A stretch of 15,807 nucleotides of DNA from JAENVT01 sp031370745 (lineage in GTDB: Bacteria; Actinomycetota; Acidimicrobiia; Acidimicrobiales; Ilumatobacteraceae). This document shows positions 9,618 through 14,951 of this stretch, piece by piece; within the stretch, counting starts at the first letter, position 1, and each line of letters starts with the position of its first letter. A program made the position numbers and the translations under genes. The notes under the pieces were generated by a model. The model was not told the origin of the DNA, did no database searches, and saw only the letters and a list, made by a program, of their open reading frames with translations. The stretch spans positions 1 to 15,807 of the forward strand of contig JANMQX010000059.1 in assembly GCA_031370745.1 (NCBI GenBank). Direction: 5' to 3'.

Positions 9618-9669
9618 AGGCCACTGCACCGGGCGCGATTTCATGCTATCGGTGGCCTTTTTCGCGCCC
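9618..9669 (+). terminator. Nested inverted repeats, possible bidirectional terminator
   Basis: AGGCCAC (9618-9624) pairs with GTGGCCT (9652-9658), and on the plus strand this arm runs into five Ts (9658-9662). Interleaved with it, GGGCGCGA (9631-9638) pairs with TCGCGCCC (9662-9669). The two hairpins are mutually exclusive. Both have long loops (27 and 23 nt), which makes them weak terminators. The site lies 12 bp past the stop of the permease-like fragment and about 85 bp upstream of the aac(2') start, so it could separate those minus-strand units. No plus-strand gene that would need it is visible. Confidence 0.25.
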
Positions 9670-10269
9670 AGCCCGACGGATCAGTCGGTGGTGCGGGCCT
9701 TGTAGCGACGCTGGGCAATGACCCAGCCGAGCGACACAAGGATCACGCAGTACAACCATGCGGCAGCGACGGGATGATCGATTGGCCAGACGTGCTTGGT
9801 CACGGGTGACACCGGGTTGCCAAGCCAGCCTCCCGTCGTGACGAACGGCCGACACGACCACCAAAGGCCCGATCGCAGGTCGACAGGAACAGTCAGACAG
9901 AGACGTTCGGCGACTCCGTTCTCGGGCAGTCTGACTGTCATCAAGGTTCCGATGCGCGGCATTGGAGCGCAGCGACTCCTCGAGAACACCGTGAGTCTGC
10001 CCATAGCCGTTTGGCTCGAGCCGATCTGCGGCAGGATCGTCATAGAACTCGCCGCCGTCCTCGCCGGCGTCAGCAAGGTACCTGAAGCACGTCACCGTGT
10101 CTGCGGGGACAGACACGGTGACGTAGCGACGACCGTCGAGCTCTTCGACGAACGGGTCACGATGCGGATCCCAGTCGTTGAAGTCTCCGACGACGGATAC
10201 GGACCGCACGTCGTCGATCATGAACGTGATCAGAACATCACCATTGGGGAGGAGACTGGTGGTGATCAT
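9646..10269 (-). CDS. Small CBM48 (isoamylase early-set) glycan-binding protein, probably frameshifted at its end
   Basis: The start is an ATG at 10267-10269 with a strong AGGAAAGGAAG ribosome binding site about 9 bases upstream. Residues 1-98 form a complete CBM48/AMPK-type alpha-glucan-binding beta-sandwich: MITTSLLPNGDVLITF, the hallmark GDFNDW at 28-33, then FRYLAD (62-67) and YDDPAADRLEPNGYGQTHGVL (76-96). Stand-alone actinobacterial proteins of this kind are about 100 aa and end just after the THxV element. Here the frame stays open to residue 207, through an arginine- and serine-rich stretch with no family resemblance that overlaps a permease-like fragment in another frame. A tandem TGATGA lies out of frame at 9938-9943, where a ~108-aa protein would end, and a hairpin follows at once. 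A frameshift or sequencing error in the last ten codons is therefore the best explanation. The partner is presumably glycogen or a related glucan. The promoter carries the shared 28-bp element. Confidence 0.7.
   Translation of the reverse strand: MITTSLLPNGDVLITFMIDDVRSVSVVGDFNDWDPHRDPFVEELDGRRYVTVSVPADTVTCFRYLADAGEDGGEFYDDPAADRLEPNGYGQTHGVLEESLRSNAAHRNLDDSQTARERSRRTSLSDCSCRPAIGPLVVVSAVRHDGRLAWQPGVTRDQARLANRSSRRCRMVVLRDPCVARLGHCPASLQGPHHRLIRRAGREKGHR
9681..9863 (-). pseudogene. C-terminal remnant of an ABC-2 type permease (DrrB-like)
   Basis: In the frame ending at the TGA of 9681-9683, the last roughly 60 codons look coding. GGWLGNPVSPVTKHVWP is followed by a hydrophobic helix (DHPVAAAWLYCVILVSLGWV) and a basic end with RRYKART. 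ABC-2 multidrug permeases of the DrrB family typically end this way: a GNP element, WP..HP, one transmembrane helix and a positive cytoplasmic tail. Nothing upstream in this frame resembles the other helices or an ATPase partner, and the sequence there is opposite or inside the CBM48 region. I read it as a decayed 3' end left by a deletion. The upstream boundary is approximate. A small independent membrane peptide starting at the ATG of 9939-9941 (86 codons) is a less likely alternative, because that ATG lacks a ribosome binding site. Confidence 0.4.
9889..9938. repeat. 10-bp perfect inverted repeat after the expected end of the CBM48 gene
   Basis: ACAGTCAGAC (9889-9898) is the exact reverse complement of GTCTGACTGT (9929-9938), with 30 bp between the arms. 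On the minus strand the hairpin begins right at the out-of-frame TGATGA where a normal-length CBM48 protein would stop. It has no following T-run, so it would be at most a weak or factor-dependent terminator or an mRNA 3'-end stabiliser. It could also mark the scar of the rearrangement that placed the permease remnant here. Confidence 0.4.
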
Positions 10270-10338
10270 CGTCTTTGACTTCCTTTCCTGGGGCACAGCG
10301 AACCGTGCAGCAGTGTGCACAATGCCGGCTTGACGATT

Positions 10339-10366
10339 CCTGAAGGTGGCTGAAGAAGTCTTCAGC
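10339..10366. promoter_or_regulatory. Predicted response-regulator operator in the CBM48/regulator divergent promoter
   Basis: The 28-bp element reads CCTGAAG-N3-GCTGAAG-N3-TCTTCAGC. It contains a CTGAAG direct repeat with a 10-bp period, the usual layout of an OmpR/PhoB dimer site, plus an inverted CTTCAG that makes CTGAAGA-AG-TCTTCAG a 16-bp palindrome. A second copy at 14835-14862, upstream of htrA, matches at 22 of 28 positions, including every repeat unit. I found no other paired CTGAAG in the window. It sits 22 bp before the GTG of the regulator gene and 69 bp before the CBM48 ATG, so it could control both directions. Read towards CBM48, it has the same orientation as the copy facing htrA. 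Confidence 0.7.
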
Positions 10367-10376
10367 TCGCGCGTGT

Positions 10377-10388
10377 GAGACTGCACGG
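10377..10388 (+). promoter_or_regulatory. Possible -10 element of a leaderless regulator transcript
   Basis: GAGACT (10377-10382) resembles a degenerate -10 hexamer. It is followed by 6 bases and then the GTG start of the response regulator at 10389, so transcription would begin at or next to the start codon. No purine-rich ribosome binding site precedes the GTG, which fits the leaderless mRNAs common in actinomycetes. The operator ends 10 bp upstream of the hexamer and would cover the -35 region. This is inference from spacing only. Confidence 0.3.
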
Positions 10389-11054
10389 GTGCGTGTGCTC
10401 GTGGTCGAAGACGAGGTGCGACAAGCAGCAGCGCTGAAGCGCGGTCTCGAGGCCGAGGGCTTCGCCGTCGATGTGGCCAGCACAGGAACCGATGGCTTGT
10501 GGCTGGCAACCGAGCAGCCGTTCGACGCCATCGTGCTCGACGTCATGCTGCCGGGGATGAACGGCTACAAGGTCTGCGCGGAGTTGCGTGCCAAGCAGAT
10601 CTGGACGCCGGTGTTGATGCTGACTGCCAAGGACGGCGAACTGGATGAAGCGGAGGCGCTCGACACCGGTGCGGATGATTTCTTGTCGAAGCCCTTCTCC
10701 TACGTCGTGCTGGTGGCTCGACTGCGGGCGCTGTTGCGGCGTGGAACCACGTCACAGCCACCCGTGCTGCGATCCGGCAACATCGATTTGGACGTTGCTG
10801 CGCGTTCGTGCACGGTCGATGGCCTCCTCGTCGAGCTGACCCCGCGCGAGTTCTCGGTGGTCGAGTACCTCATGCGTCGGCACGGTGAGGTCGTGCCGAA
10901 ATCCGAGATCTTGGAGCATGTCTGGGATTTTGCCTTCGACGGTGACGACAATGTGGTCGAGGTCCATGTGTCGGCACTTCGCCGCAAACTGGGTTCAGCA
11001 GCGATCGAGACGGTGCGCGGTGCCGGCTATCGAATGGGTGCGCGTGCACGCTAA
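10389..11054 (+). CDS. OmpR/PhoB-family response regulator
   Basis: This 221-aa protein is a transcription factor controlled by phosphorylation. The receiver domain (1-115) has the acidic pocket E7/D8 (VVEDE), the phospho-acceptor D51 (VLDVMLPGMNG), the switch residue T79 (MLTAKD) and the conserved lysine K101 (SKPF). The winged-helix DNA-binding domain (about 130-217) shows LTPREFSVVEYLM, VVPKSEILEHVWD, the recognition helix region NVVEVHVSALRRKLG and the final RGAGYRMG. All residues needed for phosphorylation and DNA binding are present. The start is GTG, supported by the family N-terminus (MRVLVVEDE) and lacking a ribosome binding site. It is the first gene of an operon with the kinase, whose start overlaps its end. 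The 28-bp element immediately upstream suggests autoregulation. Its closest functional analogues may be CssR or MprA, but I cannot assign orthology from sequence alone. Confidence 0.95.
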   Translation: MRVLVVEDEVRQAAALKRGLEAEGFAVDVASTGTDGLWLATEQPFDAIVLDVMLPGMNGYKVCAELRAKQIWTPVLMLTAKDGELDEAEALDTGADDFLSKPFSYVVLVARLRALLRRGTTSQPPVLRSGNIDLDVAARSCTVDGLLVELTPREFSVVEYLMRRHGEVVPKSEILEHVWDFAFDGDDNVVEVHVSALRRKLGSAAIETVRGAGYRMGARAR

Positions 11055-12423
11055 GTGGCGCACGTCAGTTCGTTCACGCGCCACCCTGGGTGCCTCGCTG
11101 GTCCTGGCCCTGGCCCTGGGTGTGGGCGCGGTGGCCGCCGCCAACCTCTTGCGCCGGGCTCTGGCATCTCAGGCTGAATCCCAGGTGATCAACCGCGTCG
11201 ACGAGGTGGAGGCGATGATCAACAACGGCGTGATAGCGAGGGTGCTCGCACCGACCGCCCGCGAGATCGTCCAGGTGCAGGTTCTCGACGCATCTGGCGG
11301 CGTCGTCGCGGTGACGCCTGGCCTCGCAGGGACGACCCGGCTCGACGTGATCGCTGCGCCGCCGATGGGTCACCAAACGACAGCGACCGTCGACGGCAAC
11401 AGCATCGGTGGTGTGCCTGGGCAGAACTACCGAATGGTGGCCAGAACTGTGCAGTCAGCCTTCGGGTCGTGGACGATCTACGCGGTCACGTCGCTGGACT
11501 CGGCCCAGCGCGCCGAGCGCTACTTGCGCAACTCGTTCTTCATCGGGCTGCCGTTGATCGTCGCGCTCGCCGCGTTGGTCATTTCGCGCGTCGTCGCGCG
11601 CGCCCTTGCCCCCGTCGATGCGATGCGCGCCGAAGTCGATCGGATCGAGGCCGCCGATCTGTCGGGGAGGGTTCAAGCTGGTTCGACCGACGATGAGATC
11701 GCCAATCTCGGTCTGACGTTGAACAGGATGCTCGACCGTCTCGAAGAGGCCTCGAGCCGTCAGCAACTGTTCGCTGCTGCGGCGTCGCACGAACTGCGTA
11801 GTCCGCTGTCGACGATCCGAACGGAGCTGGAGGTCGGCCTGGCCTATCCCGAGCGGGCAGAGTGGACCAAGGTTGCAGAGGATTCGTTGATCGAGATAGC
11901 GAGGCTCGAGGAACTGACACGCGATCTGCGGATCCTCACTCGGTCACGTTCGATGCAGGCATCGGCAGCAGTTCCGATCGAGCTATCCGAACTCGTCGCC
12001 GCGGAGGTCAGCTTGCGAAGACCGGAGCGCGGGGTGCGCTATCAGACGATGCTGTCCCGAGCACAGATAGCCGCCGATCCGGATGCCATCGTCCGCATCA
12101 TCCGAAATCTGTTCGACAACGCCGAGCGACACGCGGCCGGCCTGATTCGCGTTGCGGTAGTGAACGATCAAAGCGGCGTGACCCTTTCGGTCGCGAATGA
12201 CGGTCCTCCGATTCCGGCGGATGATCGCGAGCGGATCTTCGAACCGTTCATGCGGCTCGACGAAGCGCGCTCGCTCGACATCGGTGGTAGCGGTCTCGGC
12301 CTGGCGATTGTCCGGTCGATCATGTCCGCGCTGGGTGGCTCCATCATTGCGGTCGAGGTCGAGACCGGGGCCGAGTTCAGAGCGTGGTTTCCTGTTCGGA
12401 CCGCGCCGACTGCGTCACCATGA
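11044..12423 (+). CDS. Membrane sensor histidine kinase, partner of the adjacent response regulator
   Basis: This 459-aa protein is a classical sensor kinase. It has membrane helix 1 (about 15-35), an extracytoplasmic sensor region of about 125 residues (36-162) of unrecognised fold, and helix 2 (about 164-182). A HAMP linker follows (181-235; ALAPVDAMRAEVDRI, then DEIANLGLTLNRMLDRL). The dimerisation/phosphoacceptor domain has the H-box SHELRSPL with H249. The ATPase domain has the N-box NLFDNAERH (N359), the G1 box ANDGPP (384-389), the F-box FEPFMR and the G2 box GSGLGLA (415-421). All catalytic boxes are intact. The start is ambiguous between GTG 11038 and GTG 11044. I chose 11044, which overlaps the regulator gene by 11 bp and suggests coupled translation. 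The last two bases of the stop TGA lie within the next gene's ATG. The small periplasmic domain, with the protease gene as a putative target, suggests envelope sensing; the signal is unknown. Confidence 0.93.
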   Translation: MHAKWRTSVRSRATLGASLVLALALGVGAVAAANLLRRALASQAESQVINRVDEVEAMINNGVIARVLAPTAREIVQVQVLDASGGVVAVTPGLAGTTRLDVIAAPPMGHQTTATVDGNSIGGVPGQNYRMVARTVQSAFGSWTIYAVTSLDSAQRAERYLRNSFFIGLPLIVALAALVISRVVARALAPVDAMRAEVDRIEAADLSGRVQAGSTDDEIANLGLTLNRMLDRLEEASSRQQLFAAAASHELRSPLSTIRTELEVGLAYPERAEWTKVAEDSLIEIARLEELTRDLRILTRSRSMQASAAVPIELSELVAAEVSLRRPERGVRYQTMLSRAQIAADPDAIVRIIRNLFDNAERHAAGLIRVAVVNDQSGVTLSVANDGPPIPADDRERIFEPFMRLDEARSLDIGGSGLGLAIVRSIMSALGGSIIAVEVETGAEFRAWFPVRTAPTASP

Positions 12424-13583
12424 GCTTCGGCGTACTGGCCCTTGTTGTCGCCGCGGGGCTTGTGGGGCCACTGCTCGCCTCGTTGCATCGCCTCGGTCCG
12501 CCGGTGGTCGTCGGCGAGATCGCCGCCGGGGTAGTGATCGGCAAGAGCGGGTTCCGCTGGATCGATCCTGCTGACACGCTCCTGACTGGGTTGGCGGCGA
12601 TCGGCTTCGCGCTGGTGATGTTCGTCGTCGGGACCCATGTACCAGTTCGTGATCGCCGGCTCCGTTCGGCTCTCGCTGTAGGTGCCGCACTAGCGGCCAC
12701 TGTGGGATTGCTTGCGGTCGGCGCGGCGGCGCTGCTTGGGGGCGTCGTCGGGCTCGAACGCCCGGCGGTGCTCGCCGTGCTCCTGGCGACAAGCTCGGGT
12801 GCAGTGGCCCTACCGCTCATCCAGAGTGCCGACAGGTCCGATCGTGTTGCGCTGGTCACCATCGCGTGGATCGCTGTCGCCGACGTGGCAACCGTCATCG
12901 CACTGCCGGTGGTACTCGCAACAGGACGGTTGTGGCGCGTCGCACTTGGCGGAGGCCTCGTCGTGATCGCCGGCGCCGTTCTGCTGGTGCTGGCGAAGGA
13001 GATGCGCGGCCGAAGCTGGGTCCGGCGACTGCGAGCGCTATCACATGAACGAGGGTGGGGCCTCGATCTGCGGGCCTCGTTGCTCGCATTGTTCACATGT
13101 GCGTGGCTGGCCGACCGGTTCGGAACGTCGATTCTGATCGCCGGATTCGCTGTTGGCGCCGTGGTCGCGTTTCTTGGCGAACCGCGCCGGGTCGCGCTTC
13201 AACTCGTCGGTATCGGCGAGGGATTCGCGATTCCTTTGTTCTTCGTGCATCTCGGCGCACAAATCGATCTCGGGGCGCTGCTGCGCACCCCGAAGGCCCT
13301 TGCACTAGCTGGAACACTTGCCGTCGTGGCTGTGACCATTCACGTCGTCGCGGCACTGGTGTGGCGGCTGCCAGCGGCAGTGGGACTCGTTGCCTCGGCG
13401 CAACTGGGAGTGCCGGCAGCAGTTGTTGCGATCGGCCTTGCCACGAACCAGCTCACCGCCGCACAAGGTGCGGCGGTGATGGCTGCGGCTCTGATGACGT
13501 TGGCAGCATGCGCCGTGGGCGATGCGTGGCTCGGCCCGGCTCGGCCGCTGACCGACGCAAGTGCGCCGATTGAACCTCAGTGA
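12420..13583 (+). CDS. CPA2-family cation/proton antiporter (Na_H_Exchanger domain)
   Basis: This 387-aa, very hydrophobic protein has about 11-13 membrane helices and no cytoplasmic TrkA/RCK domain, so it is a minimal Kef/NapA-like transporter. The family-typical first motif, PPVVVGEIAAGVVIG (27-41), is present, as are LATSSGAVALPL (122-133) and IAVADVATV (151-159). D155 sits where CPA2 antiporters carry their ion-binding aspartate. The residue before it is alanine rather than the Asp, Asn or Gln often seen, so stoichiometry and ion choice (Na+, K+ or none) are open. The start is ATG 12420, which overlaps the kinase stop in an ATGA junction, the signature of translational coupling. An in-frame ATG at 12384 would add 12 polar residues overlapping the kinase end and is less likely. 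Co-transcription with the two-component system suggests ion or pH homeostasis as part of its response. It ends 3 bp before the htrA stop. Confidence 0.87.
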   Translation: MSFGVLALVVAAGLVGPLLASLHRLGPPVVVGEIAAGVVIGKSGFRWIDPADTLLTGLAAIGFALVMFVVGTHVPVRDRRLRSALAVGAALAATVGLLAVGAAALLGGVVGLERPAVLAVLLATSSGAVALPLIQSADRSDRVALVTIAWIAVADVATVIALPVVLATGRLWRVALGGGLVVIAGAVLLVLAKEMRGRSWVRRLRALSHERGWGLDLRASLLALFTCAWLADRFGTSILIAGFAVGAVVAFLGEPRRVALQLVGIGEGFAIPLFFVHLGAQIDLGALLRTPKALALAGTLAVVAVTIHVVAALVWRLPAAVGLVASAQLGVPAAVVAIGLATNQLTAAQGAAVMAAALMTLAACAVGDAWLGPARPLTDASAPIEPQ

Positions 13584-13586
13584 GGG

Positions 13587-14774
13587 TCAGGCGGCGTGCG
13601 TGGACAGGGTGGCGTCGATGGCAATCGCCTTGCCCTTGCGCGACACCTTGAGATGAACGACGTGGCCGGCCCCGGCGGTACGGATCTGATCGCCGAGTGT
13701 TGTGTTGTCGTCTGTGGCGGCGCCATTGATCGAAACGATCACGTCGCCCGGTTGAATACCGGCAGCCGAGGCTGCCGAGTCACCGGCGACGTCGACGACG
13801 AGCAGACCGTGATCGACGTCGAGACCATTTCGCGCCGCGACCGTCGCGTCGATGACGGTGGTCGACACGCCGAGGTACGCCTTGGCGATGGTCTTGCCCT
13901 GTTGGAGTTGTTCGACGATCGGTCGGGCGGTGTCGATTGCGATGGCGAAGCCGATGTTCTGGGCCGACGCCGAGCCGGCGGAGTTGATGCCGACGACCTC
14001 GCCGTCGAGTGTCAACAGCGGGCCGCCGGAGTTGCCCGGATTGATGGCGGCATCAGTCTGTAGGAGATGAGTGAGGTGCTCACCTTCGCTCGTGTCGATG
14101 GTTCGGTCAATGGCCGACACGATCCCCTCAGTGGCGGTGGGTCCACCCGTCAGATCAAGTGCGTTGCCGATCGCGACGACAGGCTCGCCGATCCGTAGAT
14201 CAGCAGATTTGCCGAGCGGCAGAGCGGTCAGTCCGGCCTTGTCGACCTTGACAACTGCGAGATCGTCGGTGCGGTCGACGCCGAGGACCTTTGCGGTGGC
14301 AGTCGAGCCATCGGAGAACTTGACGTCGATCTTGGTCGCATCGGCAACTACGTGAGCGTTGGTGGCAATTTGACCGTCGCTTGTGATCACGAATCCGGTG
14401 CCTGCGGCGTGAGCGCCATTCAACTCGACGCTGATGCTGACGACTCCGGGAAGTGCCTTGCTGATCAATGCGGAGACATCGGCCTTGTCGGGTGACGCGG
14501 GTATGGCCGACGTGGTGTTGAATCCTCCGGCGGACGTCGGCGAGGGCGTTGAGGACACCGTTGGGTGCGAATTCCTGCCCGCAACCGCGCCACCGACGGT
14601 GCCGCCGGCGATCGTCAAAACTGCGACCGCGGCCAGAGCCAAGCGGCGCCGGCCTGACCGCACGGGCGTTGCTTGGCGTGTCGGGGGATCGATGTCATAA
14701 ACAGGGAGCGAGCCAGCAGGAGCGGGCCATGACGGCTTCTCATCGCCGACGCTGGGATCGTGTTGGCTGAACAT
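13587..14774 (-). CDS. Membrane-anchored HtrA/DegP-like serine protease with one PDZ domain (PepD-like)
   Basis: This 395-aa protein is an envelope quality-control protease. It has a cytoplasmic proline-rich N-terminus (1-40), one membrane helix (about 45-65) preceded by SGRRR, and a Ser/Thr/Pro-rich linker (70-95). The trypsin-like domain (about 100-290) carries the catalytic triad H141 (TNAHVV), D171 (DDLAVVKV) and S249 (GNSGGP), with the oxyanion region QTDAAINPGNSGGPL. One C-terminal PDZ domain (about 298-390) contains YLGVS and GIQPGDVIVSINGA. Architecture and length match actinobacterial PepD/HtrA proteins, with the protease outside the membrane. The start is ATG 14774, with AAGGAAG seven bases upstream. 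The open frame extends far beyond it to 15290 but lacks family resemblance there. The 28-bp operator lies 60 bp upstream, so I infer control by the neighbouring two-component system. That is also the known relationship of CssRS with htrA and MprAB with pepD. Confidence 0.93.
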   Translation of the reverse strand: MFSQHDPSVGDEKPSWPAPAGSLPVYDIDPPTRQATPVRSGRRRLALAAVAVLTIAGGTVGGAVAGRNSHPTVSSTPSPTSAGGFNTTSAIPASPDKADVSALISKALPGVVSISVELNGAHAAGTGFVITSDGQIATNAHVVADATKIDVKFSDGSTATAKVLGVDRTDDLAVVKVDKAGLTALPLGKSADLRIGEPVVAIGNALDLTGGPTATEGIVSAIDRTIDTSEGEHLTHLLQTDAAINPGNSGGPLLTLDGEVVGINSAGSASAQNIGFAIAIDTARPIVEQLQQGKTIAKAYLGVSTTVIDATVAARNGLDVDHGLLVVDVAGDSAASAAGIQPGDVIVSINGAATDDNTTLGDQIRTAGAGHVVHLKVSRKGKAIAIDATLSTHAA

Positions 14775-14834
14775 GTCTGGTCTTCCTTTTACTGGTTGGA
14801 CTTGCTCATCCTGACAAAGCACGGTTGATGGAGC

Positions 14835-14862
14835 CCTGAAGCAAGCTGAAGGGATCTTCAGC
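14835..14862. promoter_or_regulatory. Predicted response-regulator operator upstream of htrA
   Basis: This is the second copy of the 28-bp element: CCTGAAG-N3-GCTGAAG-N3-TCTTCAGC, with a CTGAAG direct repeat in 10-bp phase and a closing inverted CTTCAG. It differs from the copy at 10339-10366 only in the two 3-bp spacers. On the minus strand the terminal CTTCAGG lies 60 bp before the htrA ATG. About 21 bases further on is CAGGAT, a possible weak -10. In the CBM48 leader the equivalent distance brings CACACT. The same element is 89 bp upstream of the divergent thiamine-diphosphate enzyme gene, which it might also affect. Confidence 0.7.
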
Positions 14863-14951
14863 CGTACCCGAATGCGACCCGCCGCAACCGACGAGGAGTT
14901 GTTTCGCCGATGGTCGTCGCGCCACGGCTGGTCGAATAGCGTCCAATCCGA
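14863..14951. other. Intergenic half between the htrA operator and the divergent ThDP-enzyme gene
   Basis: No credible small ORF, hairpin or RNA is visible in these 89 bp. TAGCGT (14937-14942) lies 9 bases before the ATG and could be a -10 for a nearly leaderless plus-strand transcript, because there is no ribosome binding site at the start codon. The support is spacing only. A purine-rich GAGGAG near 14891 is too far from the ATG to act in initiation. Confidence 0.25.

Noticed and set aside
10885..11043. Extending the histidine kinase upstream by 53 residues
   Set aside because: This would overlap the DNA-binding domain of the regulator in another frame, and the extra sequence is not kinase-like. 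The GTG starts at 11038 or 11044 give a normal N-terminus before the first membrane helix.
12384..12419. Starting the antiporter 12 codons earlier at ATG 12384
   Set aside because: The extra residues are polar, overlap the kinase end and precede a natural N-terminal helix. The ATGA overlap at 12420 is the standard coupled start.
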